Counted from the first letter of the stretch, positions 8,014 through 16,876 are shown. The stretch: 64,000 bases of DNA from Coriobacterium glomerans PW2 (GCF_000195315.1 NC_015389.1:1798001-1862000), one strand, 5' to 3'. The notes: generated from the letters alone by a model not told the origin. Translations and numbers: made by a program.

Positions 8014-8949
8014 TCATTGCTGCAATCCGAGATGCTCCAAGATATAATTCGTCGAGATCAGACACGTGCGTCTTTCCGCTTCGCGTGTTCGCGAGGCGAT
8101 ATGAGAGGTAAGTAGAAAGTTGTCGAGCGCCAAAAGGGGGCTTTCCGGACGAGGAGGCTCTGAAGAGTAGACGTCAAAGCAAGCCGAGCGAATGGCACCA
8201 CGTTTCAAAGCTTCATAGAGGGCTGTCTCGTCTACAATCCCGCCTCGTGAGGCATTCAATAAGCATGCGTCACGTTTCATATGATCGAATTGCTGTGTTG
8301 AAATCATATCTCTTGTACTGTCCAAGAGCGGAACGTGAAGAGATACGTAATCTGACATCTCGAGTAGCTCATCTAGGCTGGCGATGGTGCATTCATTCTC
8401 CTGCGCTGTTTTCGGATCGATCGTAAACGCGTCATAGATTATGACGTGCATGCCAATCCCAGTCGCAATTTTGGCGAGAGATTTTCCAATAGCTCCGAAG
8501 CCTATGATTCCTAAGCTCTTTCCATGAAGTTCAGCACCGGTTGGCTTGCACCAACCACCCGCCTTGACGTCCCGAATAGTGGGATAGAGGTTTTTCGCAT
8601 CGGCAAACATCAAGGCAGCGACATGCTCTGCAACCGAAAGCGAGTTCGAGCCCACAGTGCGGCCAACATAGATACCTCGTTGCTTGGCATATGCGAGATC
8701 GATGTTATCGGTACCGACTCCAAATTTGCAGATTACTTTTAATTTCTGACATTGTTTCATAACCGCACGGTCACAGATGTCGACCCCTATGATGATCGCG
8801 TCCGAATCTTTGGCCATCTCAAGAAAATTGTCGGCACTGTAGGGATTTCCAGTTGTATTGCACTGCACACTCAACCCAAGAGATTCCATGCGAGCAATTT
8901 CATCCGTACCATATCTTGCGAATCCGCGCGGTGTGATGAGCACATTCAT
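8014..8949 (-). CDS. D-isomer-specific 2-hydroxyacid dehydrogenase
   Basis: A 311-residue NAD-dependent dehydrogenase of the phosphoglycerate/lactate dehydrogenase family. Seen: FGVGTDNIDL, the Rossmann loop GIIGFGAIGKSLA, the catalytic Arg in NASRGGIVDE, Glu in VYSSEPP and His in LTSHIASRTREA. It interconverts a 2-hydroxy acid and a 2-oxo acid. In this operon it may reduce or oxidise an acid intermediate before aldol cleavage; the substrate is not predictable from the sequence. The ATG at 8949 has GGAG about 7 bases upstream, and the upstream in-frame ATG overlaps that site. It lies between IID and IIA of the PTS, so it is probably pathway-specific. Confidence 0.9.
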   Translation of the reverse strand: MNVLITPRGFARYGTDEIARMESLGLSVQCNTTGNPYSADNFLEMAKDSDAIIIGVDICDRAVMKQCQKLKVICKFGVGTDNIDLAYAKQRGIYVGRTVGSNSLSVAEHVAALMFADAKNLYPTIRDVKAGGWCKPTGAELHGKSLGIIGFGAIGKSLAKIATGIGMHVIIYDAFTIDPKTAQENECTIASLDELLEMSDYVSLHVPLLDSTRDMISTQQFDHMKRDACLLNASRGGIVDETALYEALKRGAIRSACFDVYSSEPPRPESPLLALDNFLLTSHIASRTREAERRTCLISTNYILEHLGLQQ

Positions 8950-8967
8950 GTGTAAGCTCCTCATTAA

Positions 8968-9891
8968 TTAGATGATGCCGAGACCCGTCAGACAAATCGC
9001 GATAACCATTGTGTACGCGATCAAATTCAGATATTTGGGACCTCTCTTCGTTATATAGAGATACATCCCCATGACCACGCAGAACGGAAGCAAACATGGC
9101 AAAATGCCGTCAAGAATGCTCTGCACCGTTGTAAATTTTCCTCCACCGCTATCGAATTGCAGGACTGTGCTCACTTTGACATACGATGCGGAAAGGCAAC
9201 CGATCATGAAAATCGCCATGATGCTTGCAGCATCGATGACCTTTTTGATAGTCCCTGAATGCAGAATCTCGGTAACCGCACCTCGTCCGAGGGTATATCC
9301 TTGCCGGAACAAGAACCAAGACCATCCTGTTGACCACGCCAGATAAATCAGGCTCGGGATGAAGGCTGCGATAATGTTGCCCTGCAACGCCATTGGAACG
9401 AAAATTGCCAGAGGAATCGTGCCGACGATACCTTGGTCAACTGCATCGCCGATGCCAGCCAATGGCCCCATGAGTCCGAGTTTGATGGATTGGATCATCT
9501 CAGGCGAAATGCCTTCAGCACCATGTGCCCGCTGTTCCTCGAGTGATATAACAATACCGTGAATTACACTGCCCCAATCACAATTTGTATTAAACATCGA
9601 GGTATGCCGATGAAATGCTTCTTTGAGTTCTTTTGGATCATTCTTATATAGCTTGCGAATTATTTTGTTCATCGAGTAGCCGAAAGCAAGGGCTTGCATA
9701 CGATCGAAACTCACGGGCACCTCAACGGCAAGACACCATTTCCACCACGCTTTCAATAGATCTATTTTGGTGATAGCAGGCACACTTTCCGAATTTAGAA
9801 CCTGCTTGATCGTCTCCTGAGTCGCCTTCTGATTAAATCCTTCAGTTGTTTGGTTCTGCTCTTTATCTTCTGGGTCTCTACCCGTAACCAT
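8968..9891 (-). CDS. PTS mannose/sorbose family IID component
   Basis: A 307-residue integral membrane subunit. A polar N-terminus of about 40 residues precedes the family blocks FDRMQALAFGYSMNKIIRKL, ELKEAFHRHTSMFNTNCDWG, IKLGLMGPLAGIGDAVDQG and GYTLGRGAVTEIL. Several membrane segments follow, and the chain ends in a hydrophobic helix (YTMVIAICLTGLGII). Start and IIC stop overlap by one base (TAATG), so IIC and IID are translationally coupled. Confidence 0.94.
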   Translation of the reverse strand: MVTGRDPEDKEQNQTTEGFNQKATQETIKQVLNSESVPAITKIDLLKAWWKWCLAVEVPVSFDRMQALAFGYSMNKIIRKLYKNDPKELKEAFHRHTSMFNTNCDWGSVIHGIVISLEEQRAHGAEGISPEMIQSIKLGLMGPLAGIGDAVDQGIVGTIPLAIFVPMALQGNIIAAFIPSLIYLAWSTGWSWFLFRQGYTLGRGAVTEILHSGTIKKVIDAASIMAIFMIGCLSASYVKVSTVLQFDSGGGKFTTVQSILDGILPCLLPFCVVMGMYLYITKRGPKYLNLIAYTMVIAICLTGLGII

Positions 9892-10640
9892 TATTGTGCG
9901 ACCTCCTCATGCTGAACAAATAGATTGGCGATCAGCGCGAAACACAATGCGAAAATTGCACCAGTGAGCATTGAAAATCCTGTGATTGCAAACATAAAAA
10001 AGCCAACGACAAAAAAGGGCAGGTACTGTTTTTTCCCCATGATGACAAGGGTGAGTGCAAAGCCCAGAGCCGGAAGCATGTTTCCTGCATTGGCGAGTCC
10101 ATTCATAATCCAAGTTGGAATAACATTTATTACCGCCTGTACCGCAGAAGGGCCTAGAAGCGTTGCGATGAAAACGGGGACGAAATACACAATGAAGTTC
10201 ATAGCCCAAGGCAACGCGAAAGAGAACACGGAGACCAAGTCGTATTTCTCATCCTCGACCAATGCGTCGACACGAGTTGAGAATAATGAGTTGATCGTTC
10301 TGCGAATATTGTTGAGAAGTACTCCGAGTACACCAAACGGAACAGCGATCGCAACTGCGGTGCCAGCGTCAAGATGATTGATGATCGCAACCGGAATCGC
10401 GATGCAAGCTGCCAATCCCTGATCGGATGGAATGTTGCCCCCTGCCTCTATGCCACCCATATACATAAGTTGAATGGTGGCCCCCACGACCAGTCCAATC
10501 GGCACATCTCCGTAGATCAGACCGATGACAACTCCAATTACCACCGGCTTTCGGAACGCAAACGAAAAGTAGTAGAACGCACGACCCATAGAAATCCAAT
10601 ATGTAATACCAACGAGCGCAGCGCTGATAACGGAACCCAT
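9891..10640 (-). CDS. PTS mannose/sorbose family IIC component
   Basis: A 249-residue polytopic membrane protein forming the substrate channel with IID. Recognised by SMGRAFYYFSFAFRKPVVIG, GDVPIGLVVGATIQLMYMGG and GGNIPSDQGLAACIAIPVAI, all typical of sorbose/mannose IIC. It is 23 bases downstream of IIB. This region is more AT-rich than the window average, as is the whole operon, compatible with a transferred catabolic cassette. Confidence 0.94.
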   Translation of the reverse strand: MGSVISAALVGITYWISMGRAFYYFSFAFRKPVVIGVVIGLIYGDVPIGLVVGATIQLMYMGGIEAGGNIPSDQGLAACIAIPVAIINHLDAGTAVAIAVPFGVLGVLLNNIRRTINSLFSTRVDALVEDEKYDLVSVFSFALPWAMNFIVYFVPVFIATLLGPSAVQAVINVIPTWIMNGLANAGNMLPALGFALTLVIMGKKQYLPFFVVGFFMFAITGFSMLTGAIFALCFALIANLFVQHEEVAQ

Positions 10641-10663
10641 TTCCTTCCCTCCTTGAGAACGTC

Positions 10664-11146
10664 CTAGAACTTGGCTGAAATCTCTTCAAGTGTCGCCTTC
10701 GAGTAATCTGCGGTCGTCTGGAAATAGACTTCTATACCGGTACTTGCAATCGAAACCAGTGTGTCAAGATCGGCTTGGTCGAGCGTGATCGCGTGGTGCA
10801 CGACCTTCCTGTCTGCAGCTCCTCCCAAGCCTCCGACTTGGACGGAATCGAGTTTCACGCCGGCTTTGAGCGCGCGCTGGAGGGATTCCACGTTCTTGAA
10901 CAGCAGCATTACGCTACTTCTCTCAAATTCTCCTTGCTGTTGCGCCTGAGCAGCCTCTTCGCAGCTCAGAATTTTGATCCTGACACCCTTGGGTGCGGCC
11001 ATTTTAAAGACATCCTGCATGAACTCATCATGCCGTAACTCCTCGTCAATAGTGATAATCTCGTTGATGCCCAAGATGCGCGTCCAGTTTGTGATCACCT
11101 GCCCGTGAATTAACCGAAAATCAATTCGTGCCAGTTTTACACTCAT
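10664..11146 (-). CDS. PTS mannose/sorbose family IIB component
   Basis: A 160-residue cytoplasmic subunit that phosphorylates the incoming sugar. The active-site His lies in ARIDFRLIHGQVITNW at residue 14. The C-terminal half contains the usual VGGLGG loop. It is separated from IIA by the IIC, IID and dehydrogenase genes. Confidence 0.94.
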   Translation of the reverse strand: MSVKLARIDFRLIHGQVITNWTRILGINEIITIDEELRHDEFMQDVFKMAAPKGVRIKILSCEEAAQAQQQGEFERSSVMLLFKNVESLQRALKAGVKLDSVQVGGLGGAADRKVVHHAITLDQADLDTLVSIASTGIEVYFQTTADYSKATLEEISAKF

Positions 11147-11219
11147 AATTGCCTCCAGCTCATCGCTTGCTCATACGCACTGGTAAAACCTCGTGAACAA
11201 TCCAAGATGAGTGTTCAAT

Positions 11220-11858
11220 TCACGTGAGGGAGTCCTCCGTACTCCGTATCGATTGGCCGAGACTTCCACCTGGATGCCACGTGACATAGGATTGAGGGGT
11301 GAGGCCATAAGCCCTCTGCAGCAAAATAGACAGACACTGCAGCTCGATGATTTCAGCAAGAACTGAAACACGCGGAGGCTTGTTCATGTAATCACCCTCT
11401 TGTGAAACACTCGCTATAAGCTCGACCTCGCCAACACGTGCGAGCCACGAAGAAGGGTTGCCCGTCACGGATATGATGTGAGCACCGTTTGCAATTAGTG
11501 TTGAAACCGTTGCCTTGAGCTCAGCCGTTTCTCCGCTGTTCGAAATCGCTATTACTATGTCACCGGGTCGGACCTGTCCTGAACTGCCGTGCACCGCTTC
11601 TGTTCCATGAAGCTCGTAGGCTGGGGTACCAGTCGAGGAGAACAGCGATGCCACATATCCAGCTACATGCGCTGGTTTTCCGATGCCGGTCACGTGAACG
11701 CGACACCCTGCTCGCTCCGCCTCTCTGATTAGCAGTTTTGCACTCGAAAGCTGGTTATAGTCAATTCTTTCTGCAAACGCAGATATCTCTCGCCTCGCAA
11801 TGGATAGGAACTCTTCCACTTCATTTCGGTCCGTCGTGTTCAATTCCGTGTCTGACAT
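11220..11858 (-). CDS. SIS-domain phosphosugar isomerase-like protein
   Basis: A 212-residue single SIS-domain protein of the KpsF/GutQ or 6-phospho-3-hexuloisomerase type. Seen: VHVTGIGKPAHVAGYVASLF, SSTGTPAYELHGTEAVHG, the phosphosugar loop AISNSGETAEL and the C-terminal WHPGGSLGQS typical of KpsF-like isomerases. It probably interconverts ketose and aldose phosphates made by the PTS in this operon. It is the first gene, with AAGGA about 8 bases before the ATG. One of three operator-like palindromes ends 14 bases upstream of the start codon. Confidence 0.88.
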   Translation of the reverse strand: MSDTELNTTDRNEVEEFLSIARREISAFAERIDYNQLSSAKLLIREAERAGCRVHVTGIGKPAHVAGYVASLFSSTGTPAYELHGTEAVHGSSGQVRPGDIVIAISNSGETAELKATVSTLIANGAHIISVTGNPSSWLARVGEVELIASVSQEGDYMNKPPRVSVLAEIIELQCLSILLQRAYGLTPQSYVTWHPGGSLGQSIRSTEDSLT

Positions 11859-11871
11859 ATCATTCCTTTCA

Positions 11872-11889
11872 AGATTAAACGTTTTATCA
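11872..11889. promoter_or_regulatory. Operator copy 1 (proximal)
   Basis: An 18-bp imperfect palindrome centred on CG: AGATTAAA-CG-TTTTATCA. It shares the CGTTTTATCA half exactly with two further copies upstream, and lies in the leader just before the SIS gene ribosome site. Confidence 0.7.
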
Positions 11890-11952
11890 CATTTGCCTGA
11901 TGTCCTGCTGAAAGAGTCTGCCTGTCTGCATCAAACTGCGTCGATCCTGCAA

Positions 11953-11970
11953 TGATCAATCGTTTTATCA
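11953..11970. promoter_or_regulatory. Operator copy 2
   Basis: TGATCAAT-CG-TTTTATCA, 6 of 8 arm positions symmetric; its centre is 81 bases upstream of copy 1. A CG-centred AT-rich palindrome is the usual form of LacI-family sites, and a LacI-family gene is adjacent. Confidence 0.75.
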
Positions 11971-11993
11971 AACTTAATATTGATGAACTATAA

Positions 11994-12011
11994 TGATTTA
12001 ACGTTTTATCA
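11994..12011. promoter_or_regulatory. Operator copy 3 (distal)
   Basis: TGATTTAA-CG-TTTTATCA; its centre is 41 bases upstream of copy 2. Spacings of 81 and 41 are near whole numbers of helical turns, suggesting same-face binding and possible looping (inference). Confidence 0.75.
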
Positions 12012-12021
12012 TTAGCGAGAA

Positions 12022-12035
12022 ACCCGTGAGCGGGT
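12022..12035 (-). terminator. Weak hairpin after the LacI-type gene
   Basis: ACCCG/CGGGT with a 4-base loop, followed on the minus strand by TTCTC. It may end the regulator transcript before the operator region. Short, so uncertain. Confidence 0.35.
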
Positions 12036-12095
12036 GAAACGAATCGTTAAGCGGTTCTAATGTGTCGACAGGATCGAATTCCGATCGGCGAGCAA

Positions 12096-13142
12096 TCACT
12101 CAGTGAGAGTTTTCACGCTCTCGCCTTCTAGCAGTTCCGGCATGATAGCTTCATCGTTGAACTCGACTTGCAGATCTTTGTTCGTGTTTTCGATACGGTC
12201 GTGCAACATTGCAGTTGCGCGATGGCACAGATGCTCAATATCGCGTTTTATGATAGTCAATCGAGGTTTATAAATCTGATACGCAATCTCTTCGTCAAAG
12301 CCAACGACAGATATATCATCAGGAATCCGTCGATTGTGATCCTGTATACAACGCACAGCACCGAGCGCTATACTATCGCTTGTTGCAAGCACCGCGGAAA
12401 TGTCGGTCCTGATCAGCTTTTCCATTGCTTTATAGCTTTCACCGATATCATAATCACTCTCGGCGCAATACTCTGGGTTTGACGCTATCCCTGCCTCGGC
12501 GAGAGCACGGCGATAACCATCGTAGCGCAAGGCACCGCTTTCGGATGTGACCGTATTTACAATGCATCCGATCTTCGTGTGTCCACGTTCGATTAAACAG
12601 CAAGTTGCACGATGCGCACCAGCTTCCTCATCGAAACGGATTGAATCGCATTCTATTGCAGGGAGATAGCGGCCTACCAGCACATAGGGAACATGCAGAT
12701 CACAAAGCTGCCTGCCGACTTCAGAATCCCCCACCGCTTCGCTGCTGCTAACAAAAAAGAGCCCGTCAATACCACGTCGTGCAAGCATATTCAGTAAGCG
12801 ACAGTCATCTTCAGACCGATTTTTTGAACCAGTGATGAACAGAGCATATCCGAGTTCCCGACACTCCTCTTCCAAGTTCTTAGCAATCTTCGAGTAAAAG
12901 TGACTGGCGATATTCGGAACAATGAGACCCAGCGTCATCGTTTGTTGCGTCTTCAAACTTCTCGCACTGTAGTTTGGCGAGTAGTTGAGCTCGTGGGCTG
13001 CCTCCTTGATTCGCTTGCGATTCTCATCAGTGATTCGACAGGGTTTTTCGTTTAAGACCAGCGACACAGCAGTTACTGACATTCCAACTTTCGCAGCGAT
13101 ATCCTTGATGGTCGTACAGCTTTTCATGCTCGCCCTTGTCAT
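12096..13142 (-). CDS. LacI family transcriptional regulator
   Basis: A 348-residue repressor. The N-terminal HTH reads CTTIKDIAAKVGMSVTAVSL, with hinge NYSPNYSARSLKTQQT, followed by a periplasmic-binding-like effector domain (LGLIVPNIASHFYSKIAKNL; LLNMLARRGIDGLFFVSSSE; DISVVGFDEEIAYQIYKPRL). The ATG at 13142 has GAGGTG seven bases upstream; ATG 13127 directly before the HTH is an alternative. It lies immediately upstream of, and in the same direction as, the SIS/PTS/aldolase operon. Three similar palindromes fill the gap between them, so it is the probable repressor of that operon, responding to a phosphorylated intermediate. Confidence 0.93.
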   Translation of the reverse strand: MTRASMKSCTTIKDIAAKVGMSVTAVSLVLNEKPCRITDENRKRIKEAAHELNYSPNYSARSLKTQQTMTLGLIVPNIASHFYSKIAKNLEEECRELGYALFITGSKNRSEDDCRLLNMLARRGIDGLFFVSSSEAVGDSEVGRQLCDLHVPYVLVGRYLPAIECDSIRFDEEAGAHRATCCLIERGHTKIGCIVNTVTSESGALRYDGYRRALAEAGIASNPEYCAESDYDIGESYKAMEKLIRTDISAVLATSDSIALGAVRCIQDHNRRIPDDISVVGFDEEIAYQIYKPRLTIIKRDIEHLCHRATAMLHDRIENTNKDLQVEFNDEAIMPELLEGESVKTLTE

Positions 13143-13308
13143 CGACGGACACCTCGTTAGGCCTCCGAAGTATTCACTTATCTGTAGTTTAGCAGTTGGA
13201 ATCGATAAATCAGCCGAAAGCTCTGATGGTCCAATACACAAGAGTCATCGTTATGCACATACAATTCGAAGGTGTAACGTAACGAGACCCACTTTTTGAT
13301 GCACCGGC

Positions 13309-13899
13309 CTACAGACACGCCTGCGCGATGCGCTCCTTCAGAACATCTATACCAGTTCCGCTTCGCGCCGACGTCGTGATGATGTCGGCGGGATCAACGT
13401 CGATCTGCGAGGAGATGCTCGCCCGTTGACGAGCCTGCTGAGAGCGGTTGAGCTTGTCGGCCTTGGTAAGGGCAACGACGAAGTGCAGCTCGTTGTGTTG
13501 GAGAAACTCGATCATCTGATGATCGAGCGCACTTGGATCGTGCCGTATGTCCACGAGTGCGACGACCAGATTGAAACTGCGTTCAAGCGCAAAAAAATCA
13601 GCGATGAGTCCGGCCCACCGCGACCGTTCCGCTTTGGAACGCTGCGCATAACCATAGCCGGGCAGATCTATGAAGTGGATGCCATCCGCCTCGAACAGAT
13701 TGATGTTCGCTGTCTTCCCAGGGGTGTTCGAGACCTTCACCAGATTCTTGCGGCCGAACAGTTTGTTCATGATCGATGACTTGCCAACGTTCGACCTGCC
13801 TGCAAATGTGACCTCAGGACAGGTCGACAGCGGAATCTGTGATGCCTTGCCAAAGCTCGCCACGAACTTGGCTAGTTGGTAGTTGATGGAGTCGGCCAT
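13309..13899 (-). CDS. engB: Ribosome biogenesis GTPase EngB/YsxC
   Basis: A 196-residue TRAFAC GTPase needed for large-subunit assembly in the organisms studied. G motifs: G1 GRSNVGKSSIMN, G3 DLPGYG, G4 TKADK, with the family-typical switch II YGYAQRSKAERSRW. The ATG at 13899 has GGAGG five bases upstream; the ATG 12 bases earlier is on the far side of that site. It lies downstream of the nucleosidase gene in the same direction. Confidence 0.95.
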   Translation of the reverse strand: MADSINYQLAKFVASFGKASQIPLSTCPEVTFAGRSNVGKSSIMNKLFGRKNLVKVSNTPGKTANINLFEADGIHFIDLPGYGYAQRSKAERSRWAGLIADFFALERSFNLVVALVDIRHDPSALDHQMIEFLQHNELHFVVALTKADKLNRSQQARQRASISSQIDVDPADIITTSARSGTGIDVLKERIAQACL

Positions 13900-13977
13900 G
13901 GTATCCTCCACGGAATCGATAAGGTCAAAGAAGTTGTTGCGCGTTTAGGCGAAAGTGCATCGTTGCTGGTAACAATC

Positions 13978-14787
13978 CTATCTGCTTTTTGAGTTCGCCT
14001 CGACGTGGCGGGCATAGCGAGCCACGATATCGAGCACGAGCGAGCTGGCCCCGGCAGCATAGCTCTCCAGATCGAACGAACGCGAGCTGAGCTGCTCGTA
14101 GCTCTCATCGCAGCTATCGGAGATCGCTCGAAGCACCAAGCAGTCGCAGCCGTTCTTGACCGCGATATGCGCCACGGCAGCCCCTTCCATCTCAACGCAG
14201 TCCGCCTGGGTCTGCGCGCTCACCCGCGCTCGCGCATCCGCACCGACGATGAAGCGATTCCCCGTCGCGATGGTTCCTCTGAGGAACCGAGGCATCTCGG
14301 CATCGGCGACCGTATCGATGCGACGCCCGTCTGCGGCACCGAGAGGCAGGGCGCCTTCAATGTCAACATCGAGCTCTGCGTACCCCTCAGCCATAAGCGC
14401 CTGTCGCGCCATATCGACGAGATCATCGCTTGATGCGAACTCCTCGAGACAGGGAACGGATTCGGCCAGCAGAGCCGTGTCGGTGTCAAGATAGCGCAGC
14501 GTGCTTCCGATCACCACGTCACCGGGTCGCAGAACTGGATTGATCGCGCCTCCGATGCCGGAAAAGATCACGGCGCGCGCATCACAGCAACTGATGAGGT
14601 ACTGAGTCGCTGCAGCGGCATTGACCGTGCCCATTCCGGCGGTCACAGCGACCACGCGCGCGTCCTCGTACACGCCACGCACCGTCGAGAGCCCTGCGCC
14701 ATCGACGATCGTTCGTTCCTTGAGCCTGTCGTAGACGAGGCGCACCTCTTTCTCGAGAGCGCCGATGACCGCGATGGTTTCAGTCAT
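13978..14787 (-). CDS. mtnN: 5'-methylthioadenosine/S-adenosylhomocysteine nucleosidase
   Basis: A 269-residue nucleosidase that hydrolyses MTA and SAH to adenine and the thio-ribose moiety. Seen: IAVIGALEKEVRL, the phosphorylase-like GIGGAINPVLRPGDVVI, the substrate motif CVEMEGAAVAHIA with the catalytic Glu, and LRAISDSCDE with the catalytic Asp. It is longer than the typical 230 residues because of an insert near residues 115-160 (EEFASSDDLVDMARQALMAE). It starts 15 bases after the RpiR regulator and is probably cotranscribed with it. Confidence 0.92.
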   Translation of the reverse strand: MTETIAVIGALEKEVRLVYDRLKERTIVDGAGLSTVRGVYEDARVVAVTAGMGTVNAAAATQYLISCCDARAVIFSGIGGAINPVLRPGDVVIGSTLRYLDTDTALLAESVPCLEEFASSDDLVDMARQALMAEGYAELDVDIEGALPLGAADGRRIDTVADAEMPRFLRGTIATGNRFIVGADARARVSAQTQADCVEMEGAAVAHIAVKNGCDCLVLRAISDSCDESYEQLSSRSFDLESYAAGASSLVLDIVARYARHVEANSKSR

Positions 14788-14802
14788 GATGCAGTCCCCA
14801 TC

Positions 14803-15672
14803 CTAGAAGACCTCTTCTGATACGCCCTTATCCTCTCCCAGCGACTTCCACAAAAGACCGGCTCTCGCCTTGAAGTTGGGCACATCGGAGCATAGCAGCA
14901 AGAAGATGACCTCAACGATGAAGTTGATCGAGTTATGCGAAAACGGCAGATCTCCCGAGAGCACCTTATCGCGTGTCGCCGCATGCAGCACGCAGGACGA
15001 GCGACGCGCCAGCGGCGAATCGGGTACGTTCGTGATCACGATCGTGGGAGTCTCCGAATCAAGCGCATTGTCCATCATCTTGTTCAGCCGTTTCGAGTGG
15101 CCGGATTTCGAGATGAAAACCAGGACATCACGCCCGGTGAGCGACATAGAGGAAAGCATCATGGCCTCGGTGGTGGGGGCGCACTGCGCGCGAAGACCCA
15201 ACTCGGAAAGAAGAAATGACGCCGAGAGACCGGCGGGGATCGTGTTGCCCACAGCCGCGAACACGATGGAGACCGCGCCTTCGATGAGCCGAACCGCATG
15301 CACAAGCTCACCCTCATCGATGAGGTCGAGCGTGTCCAAAAGCTCCCGTTTCTTCGCCAAGAGGACCGTCTCCATGGCAGCACGCGGCGCATCCACAGAG
15401 ATGACCTGCGATGCCATCGAAGCGCCTGCGCCCGATCCGTTCTCGCGCAGCAGGGCATCGCGCAGATCAGAGAAGCTCTCGTATCCGAGATGGCGAACGA
15501 ACCGCGACACCGTCGCCGCAGATGTTCTGCTCTCGGACGCTATCTCGCGTGTCGTCATCGTCGGGACGTCGGTCTGCTTCGCGAGCACGAAATCCGCAAT
15601 ATGCCGTTCGCGATCGCTCAAGCGATCGTAGAGTGTGCAGATCTCGTTGATGACGCTGCCTTTTCGCTGCAT
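14803..15672 (-). CDS. RpiR family regulator (HTH plus SIS domain)
   Basis: A 289-residue regulator. Residues 1-80 are the HTH_6 domain (LSDRERHIADFVLAKQ, TTREIASESRTSAATVSRFV). Residues about 110-270 are a SIS phosphosugar-sensing domain (FAAVGNTIPAGLSASFLLSE; VLVFISKSGHSKRLNKMM). It is adjacent to the fructose-type PTS/aldolase operon, separated from it by a strong terminator, and is the nearest candidate regulator of that operon's paired dyads near 18931-19046. AAGGG precedes the ATG by about 8 bases. Confidence 0.92.
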   Translation of the reverse strand: MQRKGSVINEICTLYDRLSDRERHIADFVLAKQTDVPTMTTREIASESRTSAATVSRFVRHLGYESFSDLRDALLRENGSGAGASMASQVISVDAPRAAMETVLLAKKRELLDTLDLIDEGELVHAVRLIEGAVSIVFAAVGNTIPAGLSASFLLSELGLRAQCAPTTEAMMLSSMSLTGRDVLVFISKSGHSKRLNKMMDNALDSETPTIVITNVPDSPLARRSSCVLHAATRDKVLSGDLPFSHNSINFIVEVIFLLLCSDVPNFKARAGLLWKSLGEDKGVSEEVF

Positions 15673-15781
15673 GGCACAACCCTTTCAAGTTCTCCTACGT
15701 CATGATAGCAACGAACGCAGCTGTACGCCTCGCCGTTGGCAAAGCATGGGCATTCGGCGACAGAGACGCCAAAGAATGAGC

Positions 15782-15809
15782 GAAAAAGGGCTCCATGGAG
15801 CCCTTTTTC
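15782..15809. terminator. Perfect palindromic bidirectional terminator
   Basis: A 28-base perfect palindrome: GAAAAAGGGCTCC (15782-15794), AT centre, and GGAGCCCTTTTTC. Both strands give a GC-rich stem followed by T5. It lies downstream of the minus-strand aldolase gene and insulates it from the RpiR gene. Confidence 0.9.
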
Positions 15810-15870
15810 ATCTCGCATAGCATCCTATGAGCTAGGAGGGCGCGGGCCACAGCCCCACCGAATCACTCAG

Positions 15871-16773
15871 TCACTCCTGAGTCTGACGCCACTGAGGCAC
15901 CACCGGCTCACGGAAGAATCTGGCCGCGCCTACGCAACCGAATAGCTCCATCTTCTGCTTGATGACCGCTTTTCCGGCGTCGATGCATGCGGGGAAGATA
16001 TTGTTCGGATCCCAGCCGGAATTCTCCTGTGCAAGTACCTCGCGAGCTTTCAAGAAGAAGGCGCTCTTGTAGTCGGAGGAGATATTCACCTTTTGGATAC
16101 CGATGCGCACCGCCTCGGCGATCTCCGCATCTGGATTGCCCGAACCGCCATGCAAGACCAAGGGGATATCGATGACCTCGAGGATCGAGCGAAGCACATC
16201 CATGCGGAGCCTCGGTGTAACGCCTTTGGGATACAGGCCGTGGCAGGTGCCGATCGCGATCGCAAGCGTGTCAACGCCCGTGCGCTCCACAAAGGTCTTC
16301 GCATCCGTTGGATCAGTGTAGCTGACCTCGCTCATGCCGCCCTCTATCGTGGCTCCGGTGTTGCCGATGGTTCCCAGCTCACCTTCGACGGAGACGCCGA
16401 TCATATGACAGACGTCAACGACCTCGCGCGTCTTGGCGATGTTGTCCGCGAGCGGCAGCAGCGATCCGTCTATCATGACCGAGGTGAAGCCACAGTGGAC
16501 GGCCCTCATGATGCTCTCGATCGAGTCACCGTGGTCCATATGGATGACAAAGGGAACCGGACTGTTCGAGCAACGTGCGATCACGTATTTCAAGAACTCA
16601 TCGCGACAGTATTCTAACTCGGTGGGATGCAGCGCAACGATCGCCGGCGCATCCTGGGCCTCGGCCGTTTCGACGACGGTGCGCACGAGGTTGGATTCAG
16701 AGACGTTGAACGCCCCTACTGCGAAATGCTTCTCCTTGGCGACTCCAAGCATCTGCGTCATATTAACAAGCAT
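15871..16773 (-). CDS. Class II ketose-bisphosphate aldolase (FBA/tagatose-bisphosphate type)
   Basis: A 300-residue zinc-dependent aldolase that cleaves fructose- or tagatose-1,6-bisphosphate to DHAP and glyceraldehyde-3-phosphate. Seen: FAVGAFNVSESNLVRTVVET, the zinc/catalytic segment VIHMDHGDS, VEGELGTIG with the metal-binding Glu, a conserved His in GTCHGLYP, and the phosphate loop LVLHGGSG with NISSDYK. The family (GatY/KbaY versus FbaA) cannot be resolved by eye. It is the last gene of the PTS operon; no dedicated kinase is adjacent, so a housekeeping phosphofructokinase would have to supply the bisphosphate. AGGAG precedes the ATG. Confidence 0.9.
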   Translation of the reverse strand: MLVNMTQMLGVAKEKHFAVGAFNVSESNLVRTVVETAEAQDAPAIVALHPTELEYCRDEFLKYVIARCSNSPVPFVIHMDHGDSIESIMRAVHCGFTSVMIDGSLLPLADNIAKTREVVDVCHMIGVSVEGELGTIGNTGATIEGGMSEVSYTDPTDAKTFVERTGVDTLAIAIGTCHGLYPKGVTPRLRMDVLRSILEVIDIPLVLHGGSGNPDAEIAEAVRIGIQKVNISSDYKSAFFLKAREVLAQENSGWDPNNIFPACIDAGKAVIKQKMELFGCVGAARFFREPVVPQWRQTQE

Positions 16774-16876
16774 GCTAGATCACTCCTTTTTGCAAGATAC
16801 GTCTAATTGCCCATATTGAGCCGCGCGGATGATGCGCACCTCCGATGCGCAACCGCTGCGAGGTGAGCGCTTGAAC

